The position numbers and the translations under genes were made by a program. From positions 186,001-250,000 of the forward strand of contig NZ_SPQL01000001.1 in the NCBI RefSeq assembly GCF_004570385.1: a DNA stretch of 64,000 bases, written 5' to 3'. Numbering within the stretch: position 1 is the stretch's first letter; each line of letters begins with the position of its first letter. Below are positions 26,927 through 35,413 of this stretch, piece after piece. This stretch comes from Blastococcus sp. CT_GayMR19 (GTDB lineage: Bacteria; Actinomycetota; Actinomycetes; Mycobacteriales; Geodermatophilaceae). The notes under the pieces were generated by a model. The model was not told the DNA's origin, made no database searches, and worked only from the letters and a program-made list of their open reading frames with translations.

Positions 26927-27636
26927 GGGGAGCTCTCACCCGCCACCGGTCGCGCCTCCCCCAAGGGCAGCGCCCCACGACCGCCGGGCAGCGCCCCGAA
27001 GACGAGGGCCACGGCCAGCGACCAGGAGATCCCCAGGGCCCAGCCGCCGACGACGTCCGACAGGTAGTGCACCCCGAGCCACATGCGGGTGAGCCCGACC
27101 AGGATCACCACACAGACGCCGAGGACCAGCCACCTCCGCCGGACGCCGGGCGCGAGCACCGGCCACGCGAGGATCAGCGCGACGGTCACGAGGGTGGCGA
27201 TCCCGGACGAGTGGCCGCTGGGGTAGCTCAGGGAGTCGAGCCGGGCACCTCCTTCGTCGAAGTCGGGGCGGACCCGCCCGAACCACTCCTTGAGCAGGCT
27301 GGTGAGCGGTCCGATGAACACCACGGCGGTCAGCACCCACGCGGCGACGGGCCAGGCCCGATGGCGGACCAGCCAGGCGAGCACCGCGAGGAAGACCACG
27401 AGCCGGAAGGCGGCGCCGCCGGGCGTGGTGAGCGCCTCGAGGAGCCAGTTCAGCGCGGGGGCCCGGTCGTCGCCCACGTAGACCGCCTCGCTGACCGCGC
27501 CGTCGACGTCCATCTGGGGCGTGAATTCGGCGGAGACACCCGCCCCCAGCGCACCGACCAGCGCCATGCCGGTGACGACGACCGCCAGTGCACGCGTACG
27601 GGTGACCTGTGACCTGCCCGAGGGGGGAACGCTCAC
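26923..27636 (-). CDS. PAP2 family membrane phosphatase
   Basis: A 237-residue integral membrane acid phosphatase acting on lipid phosphates such as phosphatidate or isoprenyl pyrophosphates. The three PAP2 motifs are present: KEWFGRVRP (116–124), PSGHS (139–143) and RMWLGVHYLSD (about 184–194). About six hydrophobic segments frame them. The active site would face the outside. It overlaps the pirin gene by four bases and is divergent from the fasR-like regulator 45 bp away. Proximity to the fatty-acid operon fits a lipid role, but PAP2 genes are common everywhere. Confidence 0.9.
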   Translation of the reverse strand: MSVPPSGRSQVTRTRALAVVVTGMALVGALGAGVSAEFTPQMDVDGAVSEAVYVGDDRAPALNWLLEALTTPGGAAFRLVVFLAVLAWLVRHRAWPVAAWVLTAVVFIGPLTSLLKEWFGRVRPDFDEGGARLDSLSYPSGHSSGIATLVTVALILAWPVLAPGVRRRWLVLGVCVVILVGLTRMWLGVHYLSDVVGGWALGISWSLAVALVFGALPGGRGALPLGEARPVAGESSP

Positions 27637-27681
27637 GGCTCCACTCTCCCCGACGGCTGCGCCCGTGACACGCTGGCTGTC

Positions 27682-28863
27682 GTGAGGAGCCGGGTGAGCA
27701 ACCGCCCGCCGACGGAGGCGACCCTGCGGCGGCTGGAACGGGCGTCCGGGTCACTGGCCACCCAGGCCGTGGCCCGCATGGACGACGAGCTGTCGTGGTT
27801 CCGGGCCATGCCCGCCGACCGGCGCTCCTGGGTCACCCTCGTCGCCCAGGCCGGCATCGCGTCCCTCGTCGAATGGTGCCGCAACCCCGGGCGGCCGCCG
27901 CGGCTCACCGGCGACGTCTTCGGCGCCGCTCCGCGGGAGCTCGTACGGGTCGTGGCGCTCAAGCAGACCGTCGACCTCATCAGGGTGACCGTGGACGTCC
28001 TGGAGGACCACGTCCGCACCGTCGCCGAACCGGGCGACGAGGACGCGCTGCACCTCGCCGTCCTCCAGTACAGCCGCGAGGTCGCCTTCGCCACGGCGCA
28101 CATCTACGCCAGCTTCGCGGAGAACCGTGGCGCCTGGGACGCCCGCCTGGAGGCGCTCGTCGTCGACGCGCTGGTCCGCGGCGAGCGGTCGGACGAGCTC
28201 TCCGGCCGGGCGGCGGCCCTCGGCTGGGCGAAGGCGACACCGGTCATGGTGCTGGTCGGCGCCACCCCCACGGGCGGCGGCGACCCCAACACGGCGGTGC
28301 GGCGGACGGCGCGGGCGCTGCGCTGCGAGGTCCTGGTCGGGGTGCACGCCGACCAGCTGGTCGTCGTCCTCGGCCGGACCGACGAGCTGGAGGCGGCCGC
28401 GGACCGGATCAGCGACGAGTTCGGGGAGGGACCGGTCGTGACCGGCCCGGTCGTCGACGGCCTCGGCCGGGCCGGCGAGTCGGCCGCGATCGCCTTGGCG
28501 GGGCTGCGCGCCGCCCGCGCGTGGGTCGACGCGCCCCGGCCGGTGGCGGCCGACGCGCTGCTCGCCGAGCGGGCACTGGACGGCGACCCGCTGGCCCGGG
28601 CGGCGCTACACGAGCGCGTGACCGGGCCGCTGCAGGCCGCGGGCGGCGAGGTGCTGGAGACGGTCCGGGCCGTGCTGAGCAGCGGCGGCAACCTCGAGGC
28701 CAGCGCGCGGGCCATCTTCGTGCACCCCAACACCGTGCGGTACCGGCTCAAGCGGGCCGCCGAGATCACCGGCCTGTCCGCGACCGACCCCCGCGGCGCC
28801 TGGACGCTGCAGGTCGCGATGGCCCTCGCGGAGCTCGACCGGGACCGCTCGCTCTGGCACTGA
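27682..28863 (+). CDS. fasR: PucR/CdaR-type transcriptional regulator, FasR-like
   Basis: A 393-residue regulator with a C-terminal PucR helix-turn-helix (NLEASARAIFVHPNTVRYRL, about residues 345–365) and an N-terminal region without a catalytic motif. It lies directly upstream of fabD on the same strand, exactly where Streptomyces coelicolor encodes FasR, an activator of the fabD–fabH–acpP–fabF operon; M. tuberculosis Rv2242 has the same place. It therefore probably controls this operon. The start is the GTG at 27682; a GTG four codons later is possible. The function rests on family and position. Confidence 0.85.
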   Translation: MRSRVSNRPPTEATLRRLERASGSLATQAVARMDDELSWFRAMPADRRSWVTLVAQAGIASLVEWCRNPGRPPRLTGDVFGAAPRELVRVVALKQTVDLIRVTVDVLEDHVRTVAEPGDEDALHLAVLQYSREVAFATAHIYASFAENRGAWDARLEALVVDALVRGERSDELSGRAAALGWAKATPVMVLVGATPTGGGDPNTAVRRTARALRCEVLVGVHADQLVVVLGRTDELEAAADRISDEFGEGPVVTGPVVDGLGRAGESAAIALAGLRAARAWVDAPRPVAADALLAERALDGDPLARAALHERVTGPLQAAGGEVLETVRAVLSSGGNLEASARAIFVHPNTVRYRLKRAAEITGLSATDPRGAWTLQVAMALAELDRDRSLWH

Positions 28864-28944
28864 ACGGCCGCCCGCCCAGCTGAACCGATCCGTCCGGTCC
28901 CTACCACGGGGAGGGTCGTTCCGGCGCTACTGCCGAGTGGGCTT

Positions 28945-28957
28945 TGGAGGGTCTCCA
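28945..28957. promoter_or_regulatory. small inverted repeat upstream of fabD
   Basis: TGGAG-GGT-CTCCA, a perfect 5-bp inverted repeat about 70 bp before the fabD start, in the only long gap between fasR and fabD. It is a candidate FasR or promoter-associated site. The match to any known FasR site could not be checked. Confidence 0.3.
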
Positions 28958-29027
28958 CAAAGATCACCGCTGTGCTTTCGTGCCGCCCACCACCCCGGCC
29001 GACGCTGATGACTGGCACGGTGAGGAG

Positions 29028-29966
29028 GTGCTGGCCGTCCTCGCCCCCGGACAGGGCGCGCAGAAACCCGGAATGCTCACCGACTGGCTGGAACTCCCCG
29101 GCGCGGAGCCCTTCTTCCGGGAGGCCGGAACCATCGCGGGAGCCGATCTGCTGACCCTCGGCACCACCGGCGACGCCGAGGCGATCAAGGACACCGCGGT
29201 CACCCAGCCCCTCGTCGTCGCGATGAGCCTCTTCGTCGCCCGCGAGCTGCAGGCGTTGCCCGAGCCCGGGGCGCCGGTGGACCGCGGCCTCGTCATCGCC
29301 GGCCACAGCGTCGGGGAGCTGACCGCAGCGGCGCTGGCCGGCGTGCTGACCGTCGAGGAGGCCATCACGCTGACCGCCGCGCGCGGCCGGGCGATGGCCG
29401 CTGCCTGCGCGCAGACGCCGACCGGGATGTCCGCCGTGCTCGGCGGTGACCCCGACGAGGTGCTGGCCGCGATCGACAAGCACGGTCTCACCCCGGCCAA
29501 CCTGAACGGCGGGGGGCAGGTCGTCGCCGCGGGGGCCCTCGACGGGCTGGAGGCGCTCAAGGCCGACCCGCCGGCCAAGGCGCGCGTCGTGCCGCTGTCG
29601 GTCGCGGGCGCCTTCCACACCGACCACATGGCCTCCGCCCGCCGAGAGCTCGAGGGCCTCGTGGCCGGCCTGCACCCGGCCGACCCGAGCCGGCAGCTGC
29701 TCTCCAACGCCGACGGCCAGGCCGTGGGCACCGGTGCCCAGGCGCTGGCCCGGCTGGTCAGCCAGGTCACCAGCCCGGTGCGCTTCGACGCCTGCCTGGC
29801 CACGATGCGCGAGCTCGGCGTCACCACTGCCGTCGAGCTGCCCCCGGCGGGCGCGCTCGCCGGGCTCGCCAAGCGCGAGTGGAAGGGTGCCGGCATCGAC
29901 GTCCTCGCGGTGAACGGCCCGGCCGACCTCGACCGCGTCCGAGAGCTGCTCGGAGGTACCGCGTGA
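29028..29966 (+). CDS. fabD: malonyl-CoA:ACP transacylase FabD
   Basis: A 312-residue transacylase that loads malonate onto ACP for chain extension. The GTG at 29028 gives VLAVLAPGQGAQKPGML, matching the family N-terminus; an in-frame TTG at 28944 adds an unrelated leader. The nucleophile elbow is GHSVGE with Ser94. The active His is likely in AGAFHTDHM (about 196), and the Arg after MSAVLGG is not obvious. It is first in the fab operon and overlaps the next gene (GTGA). The GAGGAG purine run abuts the GTG, an unusually short spacing. Confidence 0.94.
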   Translation: MLAVLAPGQGAQKPGMLTDWLELPGAEPFFREAGTIAGADLLTLGTTGDAEAIKDTAVTQPLVVAMSLFVARELQALPEPGAPVDRGLVIAGHSVGELTAAALAGVLTVEEAITLTAARGRAMAAACAQTPTGMSAVLGGDPDEVLAAIDKHGLTPANLNGGGQVVAAGALDGLEALKADPPAKARVVPLSVAGAFHTDHMASARRELEGLVAGLHPADPSRQLLSNADGQAVGTGAQALARLVSQVTSPVRFDACLATMRELGVTTAVELPPAGALAGLAKREWKGAGIDVLAVNGPADLDRVRELLGGTA

Positions 29967-30211
29967 CCGACCCCGGCTACGACTGGCGGGTCGTCGTCGC
30001 GCCGGCGCGCGGCACCGTCACCCCCGCTGGCGTCGCCGTGGGAACCCGCCTGCCGGCCGGCACCCCGCTCGGCTGCATCCGCAGCCGCCGCGAGGAGGTC
30101 GACGTCTCGGCGGCCTACGACGGGGTACTGGCCGAGTGGCTGGTCCAGGACGGCGACCTCGTCGACGCCGGTGACCCGCTCGCCCGTCTGTACCCGGAGG
30201 TGTCGGAATGA
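29963..30211 (+). CDS. biotinyl/lipoyl-like domain protein lacking the modifiable lysine
   Basis: An 82-residue protein whose strands follow the biotinyl/lipoyl fold: VVVAPARGTVTPAGVAVG, then LPAGTPLGCI, then a hairpin turn SRREEVDV, and DGVLAEWLVQDGDLVDAGDP. At the turn where carriers have Met-Lys-Met the sequence is SRREEV, and the whole protein has no lysine, so biotin or lipoate cannot be attached there. It overlaps fabD (GTGA) and fabH (ATGA), so all three are coupled. It could be a scaffold or a retired BCCP. Its job is unknown. Confidence 0.75.
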   Translation: MTDPGYDWRVVVAPARGTVTPAGVAVGTRLPAGTPLGCIRSRREEVDVSAAYDGVLAEWLVQDGDLVDAGDPLARLYPEVSE

Positions 30212-31176
30212 CCACCATCCAGCTCCCGGCCGGCGCGAAGGGCGCCCGCATCCTCGGCTTCGGCGACTACCGCCCGCGGCGCCGCGTGACGAACGACGAG
30301 CTCGCCCGGACGATGGACACCAACGACGAGTGGATCCAGGCCCGCGTCGGGATCGCCGAGCGTCGCTGGGCGGAGCCCGACGAGACGCTCGTGGAGATGT
30401 CGGTCGCCGCCGGCGGCAAGGCGCTGGCGGCCAGCGGCCTCGCCGCGACCGACATCGACCTCGTGCTGCTGGCCACGACCAGCCCACCCACGGCCATCCC
30501 CGGCATCGCCCCCCAGGTGGCCCACCAGCTCGGCATCCCGCGACCGGGCGCCTTCGACCTCAACGCGGGGTGCGCCGGCTGGTGCTACGCGCTCGGCTCC
30601 GCGGCCGACTCCATCCGCAGCGGCTCGGCGCGCAACGTCCTGGTGGTCGGTGGCGAGCGGCTGACCGACTACACCAACCTCGACGACCGCGGGACGGCCG
30701 TGATCTTCGCCGACGGCGCCGGCGCGGCCGTGCTCGGTCCGTCCGACGTGCCCGCCATCGGCCCGGTCGTCTGGGGCAGCGACGGCGACCTGCACGAGGC
30801 GATCGCCGTGCCGCTGGGCGAGAAGGGCATGAGCATGGCGGGCCAGGCGGTGTACCGCTGGGCCACGACGAAGCTCACCGCCACCCTCGAGGAGGCGATG
30901 CGCCGGGCCGGGGTGACGCCCGACGACATCGACGTCTTCGCGCCGCACCAGGCGAACCTGCGGATCATCGAGCTGATGGCGAAGCGGCTGAAGCTGCCCG
31001 AGCGCACCGTCATCGCCCGCGACATCGTCCGCTCCGGGAACACCTCCGCGGCCTCGGTGCCCCTGGCCCTGTCGGCCCTGCTGGAGAGCGGCGAGGCCAA
31101 GTCCGGCGACCTCGCACTGCTGCTCGGCTACGGCGCAGGCCTCACCTTCGCCGGTCAGGTCGTCGTCCTGCCGTGA
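30208..31176 (+). CDS. fabH: 3-oxoacyl-ACP synthase III FabH
   Basis: A 322-residue condensing enzyme that starts fatty-acid synthesis by joining an acyl-CoA primer to malonyl-ACP. The catalytic triad is complete: Cys122 in LNAGCAGWCYAL, His247 in APHQAN and Asn278 in SGNTSAAS. DEWIQARVGIAERRW and the final LGYGAGLTFAGQVV are family landmarks. In actinobacteria FabH often accepts branched primers, which this sequence does not prove. The ATG overlaps the stop of the biotinyl-like gene. acpP follows after 97 bp. Confidence 0.96.
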   Translation: MTTIQLPAGAKGARILGFGDYRPRRRVTNDELARTMDTNDEWIQARVGIAERRWAEPDETLVEMSVAAGGKALAASGLAATDIDLVLLATTSPPTAIPGIAPQVAHQLGIPRPGAFDLNAGCAGWCYALGSAADSIRSGSARNVLVVGGERLTDYTNLDDRGTAVIFADGAGAAVLGPSDVPAIGPVVWGSDGDLHEAIAVPLGEKGMSMAGQAVYRWATTKLTATLEEAMRRAGVTPDDIDVFAPHQANLRIIELMAKRLKLPERTVIARDIVRSGNTSAASVPLALSALLESGEAKSGDLALLLGYGAGLTFAGQVVVLP

Positions 31177-31273
31177 GCTCGCCTCGCCCCCACGATCCCC
31201 GGGACCTACGGTCCCGGACATCGGCGGAACCTCCGTCGTGTCCCATCGCCCCACCCGAGAGAGAGGACCCCGC

Positions 31274-31516
31274 GTGAGCCGCGAGGACATCCAGACAGGC
31301 CTGGCCGAGATCCTGGAAGAGGTCGCCGGCGTCACGCCCGCCGACGCGACCCCCGAGAAGTCGTTCACCGACGACCTCGACGTCGACTCCCTGTCGATGG
31401 TGGAGATCGCCACCGCCGTCGAGGACAAGTTCGGGGTCGCCATCCCCGACGACGAGCTCGGCAACATCAAGACGGTCGGCGACGCCATCAGCTTCATCGA
31501 GAAGAACCAGGGCTGA
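31274..31516 (+). CDS. acpP: acyl carrier protein
   Basis: An 80-residue acidic carrier. The GTG at 31274 follows GAGAGAGGA, a good ribosome site. The phosphopantetheine attachment site is Ser39 in DVDSLSMVE. The four-helix pattern is clear, with EDKFGVAIPDDE as helix II–III. It carries the growing chain between the fab enzymes encoded beside it. A strong hairpin follows before fabF. Confidence 0.96.
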   Translation: MSREDIQTGLAEILEEVAGVTPADATPEKSFTDDLDVDSLSMVEIATAVEDKFGVAIPDDELGNIKTVGDAISFIEKNQG

Positions 31517-31525
31517 GTCACCCAC

Positions 31526-31571
31526 CTCCGGTGCAGGAGCGGAACGGCTGCGCCGTGCTCCTGCACCGGAG
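31526..31571 (+). terminator. hairpin between acpP and fabF
   Basis: A 15-bp perfect stem, CTCCGGTGCAGGAGC (31526–31540) and its complement (31557–31571), with a 16-base loop. It lies between the acpP stop and the fabF start, with no T-run. It could attenuate transcription or protect the 3' end of acpP mRNA, so that more ACP than FabF is made; that role is inferred. Confidence 0.7.
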
Positions 31572-31615
31572 AACATCTTCATCCGCCTACGGCGGCCCGT
31601 TCAGGAGGAGAACCC

Positions 31616-32857
31616 ATGAGCACGCCCGCCACTGACGTCGTCGTCACCGGCCTCGGTGCCACCACGCCTCTCGGTGGCGACGTCGCCAGCACCTGGGAGG
31701 CCCTGCTGGCCGGGCGGTCGGGGGTCAGCCGGATCACCGACGACTGGATCAAGGAGTACCCGGCCCAGCTCGTCGCCCGGCTCAAGGTCGACCCGGCCGA
31801 CCAGATCGACCGGGTCCGCGCCCGCCGGCTGGACCGCAGCCAGCAGGTCGCGGTCATCGCCGCCGAGGAGGCCTGGAAGGACTCCGGGGTCGGGGACGCC
31901 GGGGTCGACCCGCTGCGGATCGCCGTGGTGTTCGGCACCGGTATCGGCGGTGCGCTCACCCTGCTCGGTCAGGACGACATCCTGGAGGAGAAGGGGCCCA
32001 AGCGCGTCTCCCCGTTCACCATCCCCATGCTCATGCCCAACGGCCCCGCGGCAGCGGTGGGCCTGGCGGTCGGAGCCAAGGGCGGTGTCCACGCCCCGGT
32101 CAGCGCCTGCGCGTCCGGCGCGGAGGCGATCCGCTGGGGCCTGGACCTCATCCGGTTCGACCGTGCCGACGTCGTCCTGGTCGGCGGCACCGAGGCCTGC
32201 GTGCACCCGCTGCCGATGGCCGGCTTCGCCGCTATGCGCGCCATGTCCACGCGCAACGACGAGCCCGAACGCGCCTCCCGTCCGTTCGACAAGGCACGCG
32301 ACGGCTTCGTGCTCGGGGAGGGCGCGGCCGCCCTGGTGCTGGAGCGTGCCGACGCGGCGAAGGCCCGCGGCGCCCGCGTGCACGGCCGCCTGGCCGGCGC
32401 CGGCGGCACCGCAGACGGCTACGACCTCGTCGCGCCGCACCCCGAGGGCGAAGGTGCCGCTCGCGCGATCGGCGCCGCCCTGCGGGACGCCGGCCTGACC
32501 CCCGCCGACATCGGCCACGTGAACGCCCACGCCACCTCGACCCCGGTCGGGGACACCGCGGAGGCGGCCGCGATCCTCTCCGCGCTGGGCGAGCACGTCC
32601 TGGTGAGCGCCACGAAGAGCCAGACCGGCCACCTGCTCGGCGCCGCCGGCGCCCTGGAGGCGGTGTTCACGGTGCTCGCGCTGCGGGAGCAGATCGTGCC
32701 CGCCACCGCCAACCTCGACGACCCCGACGACGACGCCGCCGTCCAGGCGCTCGACATCGTGCGGAACGAGCCCCGGCGCACGACGCTGCACGCCGCCGTC
32801 AACGACTCCTTCGGCTTCGGCGGCCACAACATGGCACTGGTCTTCACGACGGCGTGA
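31616..32857 (+). CDS. fabF: 3-oxoacyl-ACP synthase II FabF
   Basis: A 413-residue elongating condensing enzyme. The catalytic residues are Cys165 in SACASG, His305 in NAHATST and His339 in KSQTGHLLGAAG, with Lys334 conserved. DFGFGGHN appears as NDSFGFGGHN at the C-terminus. AGGAGG lies just before the ATG. Only one KAS II copy is present, unlike the kasA–kasB pair of mycobacteria. It extends acyl-ACP with malonyl-ACP in the same operon. Confidence 0.96.
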   Translation: MSTPATDVVVTGLGATTPLGGDVASTWEALLAGRSGVSRITDDWIKEYPAQLVARLKVDPADQIDRVRARRLDRSQQVAVIAAEEAWKDSGVGDAGVDPLRIAVVFGTGIGGALTLLGQDDILEEKGPKRVSPFTIPMLMPNGPAAAVGLAVGAKGGVHAPVSACASGAEAIRWGLDLIRFDRADVVLVGGTEACVHPLPMAGFAAMRAMSTRNDEPERASRPFDKARDGFVLGEGAAALVLERADAAKARGARVHGRLAGAGGTADGYDLVAPHPEGEGAARAIGAALRDAGLTPADIGHVNAHATSTPVGDTAEAAAILSALGEHVLVSATKSQTGHLLGAAGALEAVFTVLALREQIVPATANLDDPDDDAAVQALDIVRNEPRRTTLHAAVNDSFGFGGHNMALVFTTA

Positions 32858-32909
32858 CGACGCCGCGCCCGGTCCAGCCCCTGCCTTTCCCCTGGCCCGT
32901 GGAGGCCCT

Positions 32910-34322
32910 GTGACGACCCTGCACGCCAGTCCGACGCTGCCCGCGACCGACCCGCGCGACCCCGAGGACCGCCTGCTGAGGTTCTTCGACGCCGGGTCGA
33001 TGCGGCAACTGGCCGCCCGCGACACCTCCGGCGTCCTGGCGGCCCGCGGCACGGTGGCGGGCTCCCCGGCGATCGCGTACTGCACCGACCCGACCGTCAT
33101 GGGCGGCGCGATGGGGATGGACGGCTGCCAGCACATCGTCGACGCGATCGACGCGGCGCTGCGCGAGCGGGTGCCGGTCGTCGGCATCTGGCACTCGGGT
33201 GGGGCGCGGCTCGCGGAAGGCGTCACCGCCCTGCACGCCGTGGGCGAGGTCTTCGCGGCGATGGTGCGGTCCTCGGGCCGGATCCCGCAGATCTCGGTCG
33301 TCCTCGGGCCGGCCGCCGGCGGGGCCGCGTACGGGCCGGCGCTGACCGATCTGGTGATCATGGGCCCGGCCGGCCGGGTCTTCGTCACGGGGCCGGAGGT
33401 CGTCCGCTCGGTCACCGGCGAGAACGTCGACATGGAGAGCCTGGGCGGGCCGGACACGCACGGCCGGCGCAGCGGCGTCGTCCACGTGGTCACCGACTCC
33501 GAGCAGGAGGCCCTCGACACCGCCCGCACGGCCGTCGACCTGCTCGCCGCCCAGGGCACCTTCGCTCCGCGCGCGCAGGAGCCGGACGTCGACCTGGGTG
33601 CCCTGCTCCCCGAGCAGCGGAACCGGGCCTACGACGTCCATCCGGTGGTGGCCGGCCTGCTCGACGGGCCGGGCTTGGAGCTGCACCCGCGGTTCGCACC
33701 CAACATCGTCACGACGCTGGGCCGCCTCGCCGGCCGGACGGTCGGGGTCATCGCCAACAACCCGCTGCGCCTCGGTGGCTGCCTGGACTCGGCCTCGGCG
33801 GAGAAGTCGGCGCGGTTCGTCCGGATGTGCGACGCGTTCGGGATCCCGCTGGTCGTGCTGGTCGACGTGCCGGGCTACCTGCCGGGCGTCGGCCAGGAGT
33901 GGGACGGCGTGGTGCGGCGCGGAGCGAAGCTGCTGCACGCCTTCGCCGAGGCCGTCGTCCCACGGGTGACCCTGGTGACCCGGAAGTCCTACGGCGGCGC
34001 GTACATCGCGATGAACGCGCGGTCGCTCGGCGCGACGGCGGTCTTCGCCTGGCCGGGGGCCGAGGTGGCCGTCATGGGCGCCAAGGCGGCCGTCGGCATC
34101 CTGCACCGCAAGAAGCTGGCCGCCGTGCCGCCCGGCGAGCGCGAGGCCCTGCACGCGCAGCTGGCCGAGGAGCACGAGCGGATCGCGGGTGGGGTGAACC
34201 GGGCGCTGCAGATCGGCGTCGTCGACGAGGTGGTGGAGCCCCGCCGGACGAGGCGCCGGCTGGTCGCGGCCCTGCAGGACGCGCCGCCCGGCCGAGGCGC
34301 GCACGGCAACATCCCGCTCTGA
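32910..34322 (+). CDS. acyl-CoA carboxylase carboxyltransferase (beta) subunit, AccD6-like
   Basis: A 470-residue carboxyltransferase that moves CO2 from biotin-carrier to acetyl- or propionyl-CoA, making malonyl-CoA for this operon. GTG 32910 has GGAGG five bases upstream. The N-terminal crotonase-like domain has GGARLAEGVTALH and GPAAGGAAYGPALTDL, the oxyanion/biotin-site loops; the second half has LGGCLDSASAEKSARFVRMCD, DVPGYLPGVGQEWDG and RKSYGGAYIAMNARSLGA. M. tuberculosis accD6 lies at the same place after the kas genes. Its biotin-carrying alpha subunit is not in this window. A strong terminator follows. Confidence 0.93.
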   Translation: MTTLHASPTLPATDPRDPEDRLLRFFDAGSMRQLAARDTSGVLAARGTVAGSPAIAYCTDPTVMGGAMGMDGCQHIVDAIDAALRERVPVVGIWHSGGARLAEGVTALHAVGEVFAAMVRSSGRIPQISVVLGPAAGGAAYGPALTDLVIMGPAGRVFVTGPEVVRSVTGENVDMESLGGPDTHGRRSGVVHVVTDSEQEALDTARTAVDLLAAQGTFAPRAQEPDVDLGALLPEQRNRAYDVHPVVAGLLDGPGLELHPRFAPNIVTTLGRLAGRTVGVIANNPLRLGGCLDSASAEKSARFVRMCDAFGIPLVVLVDVPGYLPGVGQEWDGVVRRGAKLLHAFAEAVVPRVTLVTRKSYGGAYIAMNARSLGATAVFAWPGAEVAVMGAKAAVGILHRKKLAAVPPGEREALHAQLAEEHERIAGGVNRALQIGVVDEVVEPRRTRRRLVAALQDAPPGRGAHGNIPL

Positions 34323-34326
34323 CCGA

Positions 34327-34394
34327 CGAGAGCCGCCCCGCTACCGCGGGAGCCGCCGTGCACAGCGGCTCCCGCGGTAGGACGGCGGCTCTCG
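34327..34394 (+). terminator. strong terminator of the fab operon
   Basis: A long two-part stem. The outer 11 bp are CGAGAGCCGCC (34327–34337) with its complement at 34384–34394. A 3-base internal loop on each side follows, then the inner 16 bp CTACCGCGGGAGCCGC (34341–34356) with its complement (34365–34380), and an 8-base loop. It begins five bases after the accD stop. Confidence 0.85.
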
Positions 34395-34526
34395 GGTCAC
34401 GCGCACGAACAGGTACGTCCGGACGCCGCTTCCCCGACGGCGTCCGGACGACCGGCTTCAGGCTACGACGACTCCGCGGACCGCACGGGAGTGTCGTGCT
34501 CGGATCGTGACCTGCACGGACAGCTC

Positions 34527-35027
34527 TCAGACCACCTGGTGCAGCCAGGTGACCGGGCTGCCGTCGCCGGCGTGGCGGTAGATCTCCAGGTCGGCGTCCC
34601 AGGCCGCGCCGAGGAGCTCGTCCATCCCGTGCCGGAAGGACTCGATGGAATTCGCGGTGGCCGCCAGGTGACGCAGCTGCTGCTCCGAGACGACGATGTC
34701 GCCGTTGGCGCTGGTGGGGGCGCGGAAGACGCCCTGCCCCGGCACGTAGGACATGCGCTCGCCGTCGTTGCCGTGGCTGGCTTCCTCGGTGACCTCGAAG
34801 CGCAGCATGGGCCACGCCTTGAGGGCAGCCACCAGCTTGGCACCGGTACCGGGCGAGCCGGTCCATGCCACTTCGGCACGGTAGGAACCGTGCGCCGCGG
34901 GCTGGTCAGCCCACGACAGGGACACCGGCGCGCCGACGACGCGTTCGAGCGCCCATTCGACGTGCTGGCAGAGCGCCTTCGGGCACGCGTGCACGAAGAC
35001 GACACCCTGGGTAGACCGTCGCTGCAC
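34527..35027 (-). CDS. DUF3145 family protein
   Basis: A 166-residue protein of the actinobacterial DUF3145 family, function unknown. It begins MQRRSTQGVVFVHACPKAL and continues HVEWALERVVGAPVSLSWADQP, a strong family signature, with WPMLRFEVTEEAS and a helical C-terminus ending GSPVTWLHQVV. The family is often found near fatty-acid genes in actinobacteria, and here it converges on the fab operon, but no role has been shown. It reads alone. Confidence 0.87.
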   Translation of the reverse strand: MQRRSTQGVVFVHACPKALCQHVEWALERVVGAPVSLSWADQPAAHGSYRAEVAWTGSPGTGAKLVAALKAWPMLRFEVTEEASHGNDGERMSYVPGQGVFRAPTSANGDIVVSEQQLRHLAATANSIESFRHGMDELLGAAWDADLEIYRHAGDGSPVTWLHQVV

Positions 35028-35413
35028 GGGGCACCTCCATCGACTCGATCAGTCTCGTCTTCCCCAACGGACTCATCGATTCGGTGACGCGCTGTATTCG
35101 GCAGTGGCGGAGCAGGGCTTGCCGCACCAGTGTGCACGATGACGACCCGATCGCGCCAGCCCGGCTGGGGTGGATGAGTCGAATGTGACAGAAGGTCACT
35201 CGTGGTGCGTCTTACCGCTGGTCAACGGCCATACCACGAGCCGAGGCGCGCCGTCCACCGGGTCCGCCCCGTCTCTTGAGGCGGATATTCGGAGGGGTCA
35301 CGCCTGGTCAGCGGCCCGTTCGGATCGGGTGAGCAGGATTCCCTCAACGATCACGGAGAGTAATGCCACTGGACGCTTGCGCCGACCCAGGCGCGCCGCG
35401 ACCGGCCCGATCC
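35028..35413. other. intergenic region, no gene seen
   Basis: About 385 bp upstream of DUF3145 and downstream of the cold-shock-like gene. It should hold the DUF3145 promoter. No supported protein gene, RNA or strong hairpin was found. Confidence 0.45.

Noticed and set aside
34323-34400. Possible small RNA or att site after accD
   Set aside because: The structure is fully explained as a large two-part terminator stem right after the operon.
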